This document shows, piece after piece, positions 33,985-42,147 of a stretch of DNA of 64,000 nucleotides. This DNA comes from an uncultured Clostridia bacterium. GTDB taxonomy: Bacteria > Bacillota > Clostridia > Christensenellales > Borkfalkiaceae. Under the pieces are notes generated by a model, which saw only the letters and a list, made by a program, of their open reading frames with translations, did no database searches and had not been told where the DNA came from. A program made the position numbers and the translations under genes. Position 1 is the first letter of the stretch, and the number at the start of each line of letters is the position of its first letter. The stretch is from positions 1 through 64,000 of the forward strand of contig CALVZS010000010.1 in NCBI GenBank assembly GCA_944372575.1, in the 5' to 3' direction.

Positions 33985-35256
33985 ATGGACAAGATCTTTA
34001 CGGACAAGGTGCGCATCACGCTCAAGGCGGGCGACGGCGGCGACGGCATGAATTCCTTCAAGGCATACAAGGGCAAGCCGGCGTGCGGGCCGGACGGCGG
34101 GGACGGCGGGGACGGCGGCAGCGTCTTTGTCATGGCGGACGAGAACGTGCATGACCTGCTCGCCTATCGCTATACGCGCAAGTTTGCGGCGGAGAACGGC
34201 GAGCGCGGCGGCTCCAACCAGTGTTTCGGGAAAAAGGGGGCGGACGTCGTGCTGAAAGTCCCCTGCGGCACCCTCGTGCGGGACGCGGAGAGCGGAAAGA
34301 TCATCTGCGACGCCTATGAGGACGGGGAAAAGATCAGGCTGCTCGCGGGCGGGCGGGGCGGAAAGGGCAACGTGCGCTTTACCACGGCGCGCCGCCATGC
34401 GCCCAACTTCGCCCAGAAGGGCGTGCAGGTCAAACCGCACGACGTCATCCTTGAGATGAAGGTCATCGCCGACGTGGGGCTGGTCGGCTTCCCCAATGTG
34501 GGCAAGTCTACGCTGCTCTCCAAGATCTCGGCGGCGCGCCCCAAGATCGCGGACTACCACTTCACCACGCTCTCTCCCAACCTGGGGGTGGTGAAATACT
34601 ATGAAAATTCCTTTGTGGTCGCCGACATTCCGGGGCTGATCGAGGGCGCCGCGCAGGGAGCGGGACTGGGACACGACTTTCTGCGCCATATTGAGCGCAC
34701 CCGCATGATCTGCCACGTTCTGGACATTGCCGGCACGGAGGGGCGCGACCCCCTGGACGACTTTGAAAAGATCAACGCAGAGCTTGCCGCCTACTCGCAG
34801 AAGCTGGCGCAGCTGCCGCAGATCGCCGTCCTCAACAAGTATGACTGCGCGGGGGCGCTGGAGAACGCCGAGCGCTTTGCGGCGGCGCATCCCGACCTCC
34901 CTGCTGTATGTATAAGCGCCGTGCGCGGCGAGGGGACGGCGGAGCTGCTGGACGCGGTGTGGCGGCTTTTGCAGACGCTGCCGCCCGCTGAAAAGATCCC
35001 CTCCGACGAGTTCGCTTTCGAGGAGGAGGACACCTGGCAGTTCGACATTGCAAGGGACGGCGAGGGCGCGTTCGTCGTCACGGGCGGGCTGGTTGACCTG
35101 CTGTGCCGCAACGTCGTGCTGAACAACCCCGATTCGATGGCGTACTTCCACAGGATGCTCAAGACGCGCGGCGTGTTCAAAGCGCTTCAAGACATGGGCT
35201 GCAGGGAGGGGGACACCGTCGTCGTCGGAGACGTGGAATTTGACTATATTCCGTAA
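33985..35256 (+). CDS. obgE: GTPase ObgE/CgtA
   Basis: The 423-residue product has the Gly-rich Obg fold (CGPDGGDGGDGGSV), G1 GFPNVGKS (168-175), G3 DIPGLIEGAAQG, G4 NKYD, and a C-terminal OCT domain (about 350-423). Obg is an essential GTPase in 50S assembly. The ATG at 33985 begins MDKIFTDKVRI as in other Obg proteins; upstream in-frame codons fall in the promoter. No SD is present, so initiation is probably leaderless. yhbY, another ribosome-associated gene, follows. Confidence 0.96.
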   Translation: MDKIFTDKVRITLKAGDGGDGMNSFKAYKGKPACGPDGGDGGDGGSVFVMADENVHDLLAYRYTRKFAAENGERGGSNQCFGKKGADVVLKVPCGTLVRDAESGKIICDAYEDGEKIRLLAGGRGGKGNVRFTTARRHAPNFAQKGVQVKPHDVILEMKVIADVGLVGFPNVGKSTLLSKISAARPKIADYHFTTLSPNLGVVKYYENSFVVADIPGLIEGAAQGAGLGHDFLRHIERTRMICHVLDIAGTEGRDPLDDFEKINAELAAYSQKLAQLPQIAVLNKYDCAGALENAERFAAAHPDLPAVCISAVRGEGTAELLDAVWRLLQTLPPAEKIPSDEFAFEEEDTWQFDIARDGEGAFVVTGGLVDLLCRNVVLNNPDSMAYFHRMLKTRGVFKALQDMGCREGDTVVVGDVEFDYIP

Positions 35257-35270
35257 TGAGGAGAAAGTAT

Positions 35271-35561
35271 ATGACAAGCAAGCAAAGAAGCAAATTGAAA
35301 TCCATCGCGGCGAACCTCTCGCCCGTCACGCAGATCGGCAAGGGGGGCATTTCGGACAATCTGTTAAAGACGCTCTCCGAGGCGCTGGAGGCGCGCGAGA
35401 TCATCAAGGTGAACGTGCTGCCCTCCGCCGAGGCGGACGCCGATACCATGGCGCAGAACGCCGCCGATCTTCTGGGGGCGGAGGTGGTGTGCGTCATCGG
35501 CAGGAAGGCGGTCTTTTACCGCCGCTCGAAGAGAGAGGACGTGGAACATATCGAACTGTAA
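35271..35561 (+). CDS. yhbY: YhbY-family RNA-binding CRM protein
   Basis: The 96-residue product is a single CRM domain: TSKQRSKLKSIAANLSPVTQIGKGGISDNLL, EALEAREIIKVNVL-type strand-helix, and the C-terminal VVCVIGRKAVFYRRS. YhbY binds pre-50S particles. It sits 14 bases after obgE with GAGGAG before the ATG, which fits joint expression for ribosome assembly. Confidence 0.94.
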   Translation: MTSKQRSKLKSIAANLSPVTQIGKGGISDNLLKTLSEALEAREIIKVNVLPSAEADADTMAQNAADLLGAEVVCVIGRKAVFYRRSKREDVEHIEL

Positions 35562-35587
35562 AAAGGGCGCGGGCAGCACCCTTTTTT
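35560..35587 (+). terminator. Weak terminator after yhbY
   Basis: AAAAAGGG (35560-35567) can pair with CCCTTTTT (35579-35586) around an 11-base loop, ending in a T run. Confidence 0.55.
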
Positions 35588-35641
35588 CATAAAAAATGGG
35601 GCGCCGTAACATCTTTTTTTGAAAAAATTTCCTTAGAAGGG

Positions 35642-35670
35642 TTGACAAACCGCCGTATTTTGCGTATAAT
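35642..35670 (+). promoter_or_regulatory. Promoter of the mgtA leader
   Basis: Consensus TTGACA (35642-35647), 17 bases, TATAAT (35665-35670). Confidence 0.87.
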
Positions 35671-35676
35671 TGCGGT

Positions 35677-35850
35677 ACAAAAAGAATATCCGGTAGGTAA
35701 GGCTACTACGGGGATACGGGCTGTTGCCGCAAAACGATGGAGACATCGTGCGCAGGTTTGAACAGGCTGCGTCGAAAGACAAGGTGCAGCATAACACAGC
35801 TTCATTGCCCCGCGAAGTCAAAGCTCGAACGGTGGACTCTTTGCGGACAG
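35677..35850 (+). promoter_or_regulatory. M-box (ykoK) magnesium riboswitch
   Basis: Conserved M-box segments appear in order: GGTAGGTAAGGCTACTACGG and GGATACGGGCTGTTGCCG (35692-35731), the internal AACAGGCTGCGTCG and GGTGCAGC arms, and the 3' GTCAAAGCTCGAA. The downstream gene is an Mg2+-transporting P-type ATPase, the classic M-box target. High Mg2+ should favour the terminator that follows at 35861. Confidence 0.92.
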
Positions 35851-35860
35851 TCGTCATTTT

Positions 35861-35891
35861 CCGCGCGCCGTCGGGCGCGCGGTTATTTTTT
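35861..35891 (+). terminator. M-box expression-platform terminator
   Basis: CCGCGCGCC (35861-35869) pairs perfectly with GGCGCGCGG (35874-35882), 4-base loop, then TTATTTTTT. Confidence 0.88.
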
Positions 35892-35914
35892 GAAAAAACA
35901 AGGAGGTATGCAGG

Positions 35915-36001
35915 ATGAACGAAGGCAGTCGAAGTCGCAGTGCGCCATCGGGCGGGCTTTTGCGCGCCGTTTGTCCGCATACCCGCGCATCGGCGTACTG
36001 A
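35915..36001 (+). CDS. 28-residue upstream ORF in the mgtA leader
   Basis: ATG 35915 to TGA 36001, with AGGAGG ending 8 bases upstream, the best-placed SD in the leader. The peptide begins MNEGSRSRSAPSGGLLRAVC and ends in SAY; it is Ser/Arg-rich. It lies between the M-box terminator and the SD-sequestering hairpin of mgtA, so its translation could control access to the mgtA SD. An in-frame extension of mgtA beginning at 35908 has only 1 base between SD and ATG and is therefore unlikely. Function is inferred from position only. Confidence 0.5.
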   Translation: MNEGSRSRSAPSGGLLRAVCPHTRASAY

Positions 36002-36009
36002 CGGTTCGG

Positions 36010-36040
36010 CTACCTCATCGAGTTGCATCGAAGGAGGTAG
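36010..36040 (+). promoter_or_regulatory. Hairpin sequestering the mgtA SD
   Basis: CTACCTC (36010-36016) can pair with GAGGTAG (36034-36040), which contains the GGAGG SD of mgtA; TCGA repeats (36018-36021 and 36028-36031) can extend the stem inside. The left arm starts 9 bases after the upstream ORF stop. Confidence 0.6.
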
Positions 36041-36042
36041 TG

Positions 36043-38739
36043 ATGAAAAAATTCAAGAAGATGGAACGCTCCGCCCGGGCAGAGAGGCTCATGCGCCCCG
36101 CTGCGGCGGAGCGGCTGCGCACGGCGGCACGGATGCCCGCCGAGCGCGTCTGTTCGTGGCTGGGAACGCGCGACGGCGGTCTGAGCGAGGAGGAGGTGGC
36201 CGCCCGCCGCGCACAATACGGGAGCAATGTCCTGCAGGGGAAGCGCGCGTCCGGTGCTCTGCGCCGTCTGGCGGGAGCGTTTTTCAATCCGTTTACCCTC
36301 ATCCTGATCGTGCTGGCGCTCGTCTCCCTGCTGACGGACGTCGTCTTTGCCGCACCGTCGGAGCGCAGTTATTTCACGGTCATCGTCATCGCCGTGATGG
36401 TGTTTATCTCGGGCGGGACGCACTTTATTCAGGAGACAAAAAGCGGCAGGGCGGCGGAAAAGCTCTCCTCCATGATTGCTCCCACGGCGTGCGTGGTGCG
36501 CGGCGGCGTCGCCGCCGAACGCCCCGTGGCGGACATTGTGGTGGGGGATCTCATCCGGCTGTGCGCGGGCGACATGCTTCCCGCGGACGTGCGCATTCTC
36601 GCGGCAAAGGATCTCTTTCTCTCGCAGTCGGCGCTGACGGGGGAGAGCGCGCCCGTGGAAAAGAGCGCACAGGCGGAGGAGTCGAAGCGCGCGCTGCTCG
36701 AGAGCGAGTGCCTCGCCTTTGCGGGAACCAATGTCGTGAGCGGCAGCGCCACGGGCATCGTGATCGCAGTGGGCATGGACACCCGGTTCGGACAGTCGGC
36801 AAAGGCACTTGAGGAAAAAACCTCCGGAACGGCGTTTGACAAGGGGGTGAATGCGGTATCCCGCCTGCTCATCCGCCTGATGCTCGTCATGGTTCCGGTG
36901 GTCTTTTTGCTGAACGGCTTTACCAAAGGGGATTGGCTGGAGGCGGCGCTCTTTGCGGTGAGCGTCGCCGTCGGGCTCACGCCCGAGATGCTGCCCATGA
37001 TCGTCACGACCTGCCTTGCAAAGGGCGCGGTGGCGATGTCCAAAAAGAAGGTCATCGTAAAGCGTCTCTCCGCCATTCAGAACCTGGGCGCGATGGACGT
37101 GCTGTGTACGGATAAGACGGGGACGATCACGCAGGACAAAGTGGTGCTGGAACTGCACCTCAACGTCGCCGGCGAGGAGGACGCGCGCGTGCTGCGCGAT
37201 GCCTATCTGAACAGTTATTTTCAGACAGGGCTGAAAAATCTCATAGACGTTGCCGTGATCTCGCGCACACAGGAACTTTGTGCGCAGGGAAAACTGGACG
37301 CAGAGCAGTTTGACGCTTTCCGCAAGACGGACGAGATCCCCTTTGACTTCGAGCGGCGCAGGATGAGCGTCGTCGTGACGGACGGCACGGAGCGGGAGGT
37401 CATGCTCACCAAGGGCGCCGTGGAGGAGATGCTTGCAATCTCTTCCCGGGCGGAGCTGAACGGGGAATGCGTCGCCCTCACACCGGAGGTGCGGGAAAGG
37501 GTACTTGCGATTGCGGACGGGCTCAATGCAAAGGGGATGCGCGTGCTGGCGCTCGCCCGCCGCGCCGATCCCCCCGCGCCGCTTACGGCCGGCGATGAGC
37601 GGGATATGACGCTCGTGGGACTGCTTGCCTTCCTCGATCCGCCCAAGCCCACCGCGGCCGCCGCCATCCGCCGCCTCACGAAGGGGGGCGTTACGGTCAA
37701 GGTGCTCACGGGGGACAACGAAAAGGTTGCCGCCTGCATCTGCGAGAGGGTGGGACTGCGCACGGGCCGCGTGCTGCTCGGCAGCGACGTGGAATCCATG
37801 ACGGACGGGCAGCTTGCCGCCGCGGCGGAGAAGACGGCCGTCTTTGCCAAGCTTTCCCCCGCGCAGAAGGCGCGCGTCGTGAGACTTCTCAAGGGAAACG
37901 GACACGTCGTCGGGTATATGGGGGACGGCATCAACGATGCGCCCGCCATGTGCGCCGTGGACGTGGGCATTTCGGTGGACACGGCTGCGGACGTCGCCAA
38001 GGATGCGGCCGGGGTCATTCTGCTGGAGAAGGATCTCACCGTTGTGGCGGACGGCGTCGCGGAGGGCCGCAGGACGTACATCAATATGATGAAATATATC
38101 CGTATCACGGCATCCTCCAACTTCGGCAACGTGTTCTCCGTGCTGGCGGCGAGCATCTTCCTTCCCTTCCTGCCCATGCTTGCCCTGCAGCTCATGATCC
38201 TCAACTTTGCCTATGACATCTCGTGCGCGTCCCTGCCGTGGGACAGGGCGGACAGCGCGCTGCTTGCACGGCCTGCCGTGTGGGATGCCCGCGGGATCCT
38301 GCGCTTTATGTTTCAGTTCGGGCCGATCAGTTCGGTGTTCGACATCGCGACCTTCCTCATCTGTTGGTTTGCGATCTGTCCCCATGCCTGCGGCGGCGCA
38401 TACGGTACGTTGGACGCCGGGGGGCAGGCGGCGTTTGCCTCGCTCTTCCGTTCGGCATGGTTTGTCGAATCCGCTCTCACACAGCTGCTCGCGCTGCATC
38501 TTCTGCGCGCGGATACGCTCTCCTGGCGGGAGCGCGCCTCCCTGCCCGTATTTGCGCTGACGGCGGGCTGCGCCTTTCTTCTGACGGCATTGCCCTATAC
38601 GGCGGCGGGCAGTGCGGCGGGGCTTGTCCCCCTGCCCGCAGTATTCTTCGCGGCGCTCTTCGGGATCGTCGTTCTCTATGCCGTCGCCGTCTGGGCGGGG
38701 AAGCGTCTCTTTGCGCATTTTCATGCCCGGGCGGCGTGA
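36043..38739 (+). CDS. mgtA: Magnesium-transporting P-type ATPase (MgtA/MgtB type)
   Basis: From ATG 36043 the product is 898 residues, the same length as E. coli MgtA. It shows an N-terminal actuator region with ALTGESAPVEKS, the phosphorylation motif CTDKTGT (Asp357), nucleotide-binding region and GDGINDAPAM, plus about ten transmembrane helices. It imports Mg2+ using ATP. GGAGG lies 5 bases upstream of the ATG. Control is layered: M-box, terminator, upstream ORF and SD-sequestering hairpin all lie in the 370-base leader. A PMR1-like Ca2+ ATPase is excluded by the leader and by overall similarity. Confidence 0.94.
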   Translation: MKKFKKMERSARAERLMRPAAAERLRTAARMPAERVCSWLGTRDGGLSEEEVAARRAQYGSNVLQGKRASGALRRLAGAFFNPFTLILIVLALVSLLTDVVFAAPSERSYFTVIVIAVMVFISGGTHFIQETKSGRAAEKLSSMIAPTACVVRGGVAAERPVADIVVGDLIRLCAGDMLPADVRILAAKDLFLSQSALTGESAPVEKSAQAEESKRALLESECLAFAGTNVVSGSATGIVIAVGMDTRFGQSAKALEEKTSGTAFDKGVNAVSRLLIRLMLVMVPVVFLLNGFTKGDWLEAALFAVSVAVGLTPEMLPMIVTTCLAKGAVAMSKKKVIVKRLSAIQNLGAMDVLCTDKTGTITQDKVVLELHLNVAGEEDARVLRDAYLNSYFQTGLKNLIDVAVISRTQELCAQGKLDAEQFDAFRKTDEIPFDFERRRMSVVVTDGTEREVMLTKGAVEEMLAISSRAELNGECVALTPEVRERVLAIADGLNAKGMRVLALARRADPPAPLTAGDERDMTLVGLLAFLDPPKPTAAAAIRRLTKGGVTVKVLTGDNEKVAACICERVGLRTGRVLLGSDVESMTDGQLAAAAEKTAVFAKLSPAQKARVVRLLKGNGHVVGYMGDGINDAPAMCAVDVGISVDTAADVAKDAAGVILLEKDLTVVADGVAEGRRTYINMMKYIRITASSNFGNVFSVLAASIFLPFLPMLALQLMILNFAYDISCASLPWDRADSALLARPAVWDARGILRFMFQFGPISSVFDIATFLICWFAICPHACGGAYGTLDAGGQAAFASLFRSAWFVESALTQLLALHLLRADTLSWRERASLPVFALTAGCAFLLTALPYTAAGSAAGLVPLPAVFFAALFGIVVLYAVAVWAGKRLFAHFHARAA

Positions 38740-38819
38740 ACGGGATGTGCGCCGCGCCGGCGCCGGCGGGGCAGCCTGTGTTTTCTGCAATTCTCCTGCA
38801 AAAAATTGCGGGCAAGCCC

Positions 38820-38848
38820 TTGTCTTTTTTCCGCAGATATGGTAAAAT
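38820..38848 (+). promoter_or_regulatory. Promoter for the NifU-like/GGGtGRT pair
   Basis: TTGTCT (38820-38825), 17 bases, TAAAAT (38843-38848). Confidence 0.65.
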
Positions 38849-38900
38849 GATGCAGAAAGGTTCCCGTAGAGGGTCGAACGTTTTTTATGGAGGATACAAG

Positions 38901-39602
38901 ATGCAATATTCACGCGAAGTGGAAGAGATGATCTGCGTCGCAAAAGGCCCCAGGCATGACCCCGCTCCCATTCCGGAAGAGGGTAAGTGGATCTGCGCGA
39001 AAGAGATCACGGACATCAGCGGCTTCACCCACGGTGTGGGTTGGTGCGCGCCGCAGCAGGGCGCCTGCAAGCTCACCCTGAACGTCAAGCAGGGCGTCAT
39101 TCAGGAGGCTCTCGTCGAGACGATCGGCTGCTCGGGCATGACGCATTCGGCTGCCATGGCGGCGGAGATTCTGCCCCACAAGACCATTCTCGAGGCGCTC
39201 AACACCGACCTCGTGTGCGACGCCATCAACACCGCCATGCGCGAACTGTTCCTGCAGATCGTGTACGGCAGAACGCAGTCGGCGTTCTCGGACGACGGCC
39301 TCACCATCGGCGCGGGGCTGGAGGATCTGGGCAAGGGTCTGCGTTCGCAGGTCGGCACGATGTACGGCACGGCGCTCAAGGGCGTCAGGTACCTGGAGAT
39401 GGCGGAGGGCTATGTCACGCGTCTCGCGCTGGACAAGGACAGCCAGGTCATCGGCTATGAGTTCGTGTCCCTGGGCAAAATGACCGACTTCATCAAGAAG
39501 GGGATGGAGCCCAACGAGGCATGGACGAAGGCAATGGGCCACTACGGCAGATTTTCTGAAGAGCAGGGCGCGGTGAAGTACATCGACCCTCGCAAAGAGT
39601 AA
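38901..39602 (+). CDS. NifU-like iron-sulfur cluster scaffold-type protein
   Basis: A 233-residue protein with a NifU/IscU-like N-terminal half: KEITDISGFTHGVGWCAPQQGACKLTL-type segment, EALVETIGCSGMTHSAAMAAEILP and MRELFLQIVYGRTQSAFSDD. Conserved Cys and Asp residues resemble scaffold ligands, but the full three-Cys IscU pattern is not evident. It is paired with a GGGtGRT protein, a combination known from anaerobic bacteria whose function is not established. GGAGGATAC precedes the ATG at 38901. Confidence 0.8.
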   Translation: MQYSREVEEMICVAKGPRHDPAPIPEEGKWICAKEITDISGFTHGVGWCAPQQGACKLTLNVKQGVIQEALVETIGCSGMTHSAAMAAEILPHKTILEALNTDLVCDAINTAMRELFLQIVYGRTQSAFSDDGLTIGAGLEDLGKGLRSQVGTMYGTALKGVRYLEMAEGYVTRLALDKDSQVIGYEFVSLGKMTDFIKKGMEPNEAWTKAMGHYGRFSEEQGAVKYIDPRKE

Positions 39603-39614
39603 GGAGGTACGACA

Positions 39615-40616
39615 ATGGCTCTGTTTGAAGGATATGAGAGAAGAATCGACAAGATCAACGGCGTCCTGAAGGAATACGGCATCGGCTCCGTCGAGGAGTG
39701 CAAAGACATCTGCCTCTCCAAGGGCGTGGACTGCGAAAAGATCGTGCGCGGCACCCAGCCCATCTGCTTTGACAACGCCGTCTGGGCATACACCGTCGGC
39801 GCGGCGATCGCCATCAAGAAGGGCTGCAAGAAGGCCGCCGACGCGGCTGCCGCCATCGGCATCGGTTTGCAGTCGTTCTGCATCCCCGGCTCGGTCGCCG
39901 AGAACCGCAAGGTCGGCCTCGGCCACGGCAACTTGGGAAAGATGCTCCTCTCCGAGGAGACGGACTGCTTCTGCTTCCTGGCGGGACATGAGTCCTTCGC
40001 CGCGGCGGAGGGCGCCATCTCCATAGCGATGAACGCGAACAAGGTGCGCAAGAAGCCGCTGCGCGTCATCCTTAACGGCCTCGGCAAGGACGCGGCGTTC
40101 ATCATCTCCCGCATCAACGGCTTCACCTATGTGGAGACGGTGTTCGATCCCTATACCGAGACGGTCACCGTCACCAACGAGGTCGCCTATTCGGACGGCC
40201 CCCGCGCCAAGGTCAAGTGCTACGGTGCGGACAACGTCCCCGAAGGCGTCGCCATCATGAAGCTGGAGAAGGTGGGCGTCTCCATCACGGGCAACTCCAC
40301 CAACCCCACCCGTTTCCAGCACCCCGTCGCAGGCACCTATAAGAAGTGGTGCAACGAGAACGGCTTCAAGTACTTCTCCGTCGCGTCGGGCGGCGGCACG
40401 GGCAGAACGCTGCACCCCGACAACATGGCGGCAGGGCCTTCGTCCTACGGCATGACGGATACGATGGGCAGGATGCACTCGGACGCGCAGTTCGCAGGCT
40501 CCTCCTCCGTCCCCGCGCACGTCGAGATGATGGGGCTCATCGGCATGGGCAACAACCCCATGGTCGGCGCAACGGTCGCTGTTGCAGTCGCCGTGCAGGA
40601 AGGCATGAGCAAGTAA
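39615..40616 (+). CDS. GGGtGRT protein
   Basis: The 333-residue product carries the motif that names the family, SGGGTGRTLHPDNMAAGPSS (about 253-272). Other features are LCIPGSVAENRKVGLGHGNL-like Gly-rich stretches and FAGSSSVPAHVEMMGLIGMG-type C-terminal segments (here spanning about 300-322). The protein is soluble and about five Cys are scattered along it. The biochemical role is unknown; its constant association with a NifU-like neighbour suggests Fe-S or sulfur handling. AAGGAGG lies before the ATG, 12 bases after the upstream gene, so the two are co-translated. Confidence 0.88.
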   Translation: MALFEGYERRIDKINGVLKEYGIGSVEECKDICLSKGVDCEKIVRGTQPICFDNAVWAYTVGAAIAIKKGCKKAADAAAAIGIGLQSFCIPGSVAENRKVGLGHGNLGKMLLSEETDCFCFLAGHESFAAAEGAISIAMNANKVRKKPLRVILNGLGKDAAFIISRINGFTYVETVFDPYTETVTVTNEVAYSDGPRAKVKCYGADNVPEGVAIMKLEKVGVSITGNSTNPTRFQHPVAGTYKKWCNENGFKYFSVASGGGTGRTLHPDNMAAGPSSYGMTDTMGRMHSDAQFAGSSSVPAHVEMMGLIGMGNNPMVGATVAVAVAVQEGMSK

Positions 40617-40632
40617 TTCAAAAAAATATGAG

Positions 40633-40668
40633 GGCGGCTTCCGCACGCGTTGCGGAAGCCGCCTTTTT
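40633..40668 (+). terminator. Terminator after the GGGtGRT gene, identical to one at 41994
   Basis: GGCGGCTTCCGCA (40633-40645) pairs with TGCGGAAGCCGCC (40651-40663), loop CGCGT, then TTTTTGTG. The 31-base hairpin recurs exactly at 41995-42025. Confidence 0.92.
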
Positions 40669-40719
40669 GTGTACACAAATCTATACAGCGTATGGTGCGA
40701 TTTGTGACATCTGTGCGCT

Positions 40720-40749
40720 GTTACGCCAAAGTAACGGGGAAGTAACGGG
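40720..40749. promoter_or_regulatory. Repeat cluster upstream of the XRE-LRR gene, possible operator
   Basis: AAGTAACGGG occurs at 40729-40738 and 40740-40749, 11 bases apart, and GTTAC (40720-40724) forms an inverted repeat with GTAAC (40731-40735). It lies about 20 bases before the -35. Confidence 0.4.
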
Positions 40750-40767
40750 CGGAACGGGCGTGCGGGC

Positions 40768-40796
40768 TTGAAAAAAGGCAGGGTGTATTCTATAAT
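40768..40796 (+). promoter_or_regulatory. Promoter of the XRE-LRR gene
   Basis: TTGAAA (40768-40773), 17 bases, TATAAT (40791-40796). Confidence 0.75.
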
Positions 40797-40825
40797 CAAT
40801 GCAAGAACATCGCGGAGGCGAAACC

Positions 40826-41962
40826 ATGGAATTCAAAGATAAACTCAGAAAGCTGCGCGAGGAACAGGGACTTTCGCAGGCGGAACTTGCCAAAAAGATC
40901 TATGCGAGCCGCAGCGCGGTCGCCAAGCGGGAGAACGGACTGGGGTTGCCCGGGGAAGCATCGCTCACGGCGCTTGCCGACTTTTTCGGTGTGGAGCGCG
41001 CCTCGCTCATCGGCGATCCCGAGACGCAGACGGCGTTCGTCTATAAAAATCAGAAGATGCTCAGGCAGAAAAACGTCATCATCACGCTGCTTTCCGTCCT
41101 GCTCGCAACGGTTCTGGCGGCGACAGTATTTCTCGTGATCCTTGCCGTCCATCCCAGGGACTACGACCCCATGACGACCACCGTCATCGACGGCGTTCTC
41201 TACGAGCGCGTTGACGACGGGAAGGATATCTACTATCGCGTGCGGGGACTGCGTCAGGCGGGGGACACGATGTACGGCAAGGATCGCATCGTGCTGGAGG
41301 ACGAAGTGGACGGCCGGCCCGTCAAGGAGATTGACGAACGCGCCTTCCAGGGCAAGCAGATCAGGGAATTTGTCTGCAACGAGCGCCTTGAGCGCATCGG
41401 GCGCATGGCGTTTGCGGATACGGAACTGGGCAGCATTGCCTTTAACGAAGGACTTGTGGAGCTGGGCGACAGCGTCTTTGAAAATTGCAGCATCACGGAA
41501 GTGACACTGCCCGATTCGCTCACGGTGTTGCCCGGGAACACCTTTTACGGCTGCTATGATCTCATACGCGTGACGCTCGGCAGCAACCTGCGCACGGTGG
41601 AGACGCACGCCTTTGCGCTCACGCCGCGGCTGGAGACAGTCGTCTTTTAAAGCGGGGCGTCCATCGATCCCTATGCATTCTGGTTTTCGGGAGTGCTGGA
41701 ACTTGTACTCGATCACCCGGACGTACTGCTTTCCGATCTGGCGCTCTCCTGCGTACCCATGCTGGAGCGCGTCTCCTATGTGGGCGGGCTGGACAGATGG
41801 AACCGCATCGCCAACGCCCTCAAGCTGGGGACGGATCAGATTTATCTCATGACGAACGGCGTGCAGTATTACCTCATGCAGTATTCGGAGGACAGGTACG
41901 GCGAAAACGGCAGCTGGGAGTACGTCCTCGATGAACTCGGTTATTGGATCCCCTATCAATGA
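40826..41962 (+). pseudogene. XRE-HTH / transmembrane / leucine-rich-repeat protein interrupted by an in-frame TAA
   Basis: From ATG 40826 (CGGAGG upstream) the frame encodes an HTH domain (LRKLREEQGLSQAELAKKIY, about 5-60), a transmembrane helix (about 85-110) and an extracytoplasmic region with LRR_5/BspA-like units (ITEVTLPDSLTVLPGNTFYG). A TAA at 41648-41650 stops it after 274 residues, in the middle of a repeat. The same frame then continues without interruption to a TGA at 41962 with protein-like sequence (IDPYAFWFSGVLELVLDHPD). A single G-to-T change of GAA would explain the stop. Either it is a recent pseudogene, a truncated but functional protein, or the stop is an assembly error. 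Confidence 0.8.
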
Positions 41963-41993
41963 GCGGCCGGGAAGTGCCGGCGCCATGCAGGAG

Positions 41994-42031
41994 GGGCGGC
42001 TTCCGCACGCGTTGCGGAAGCCGCCCTTTTT
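41994..42031 (+). terminator. Second copy of the repeated terminator
   Basis: GGGCGGCTTCCGCA (41994-42007) pairs with TGCGGAAGCCGCCC (42013-42026), loop CGCGT, then TTTTTGC. The core is identical to the hairpin at 40633. Confidence 0.92.
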
Positions 42032-42057
42032 GCGCGGTGTCTTTTTCTCTCCGCGTC

Positions 42058-42086
42058 TTGACAGCGGGCGGCGGAGAGGATATAAT
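42058..42086 (+). promoter_or_regulatory. Perfect consensus promoter of the Y-family polymerase operon
   Basis: TTGACA (42058-42063), 17 bases, TATAAT (42081-42086). No GAAC-N4-GTTC LexA-type box was found around it. Confidence 0.85.
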
Positions 42087-42147
42087 ATTTCTGCTCCGCC
42101 GCGCGGAACGCCCGGCGCCTGCACATACTCTTGAAAGGGGGAAGAGG

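Noticed and set aside
35737-36042. N-terminal extension of mgtA reading through the whole M-box leader
   Set aside because: It would translate the riboswitch and terminator. ATG 36043 gives exactly the length of known MgtA and has its own SD.
36010-38943. Reverse-strand frame of nearly 1000 codons opposite mgtA
   Set aside because: Composition is Arg/His/Gly-rich and it mirrors third-position GC of a real P-type ATPase gene; it is a shadow.
40799-40825. ATG at 40799 as the start of the XRE-LRR gene
   Set aside because: It lies between the -10 and the expected transcription start; ATG 40826 has CGGAGG upstream and begins the HTH domain properly.
42030-42147. LexA (SOS) box before the Y-family polymerase
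   Set aside because: Only half-site-like GGAACG was seen; no paired GTTC at 4 bases.
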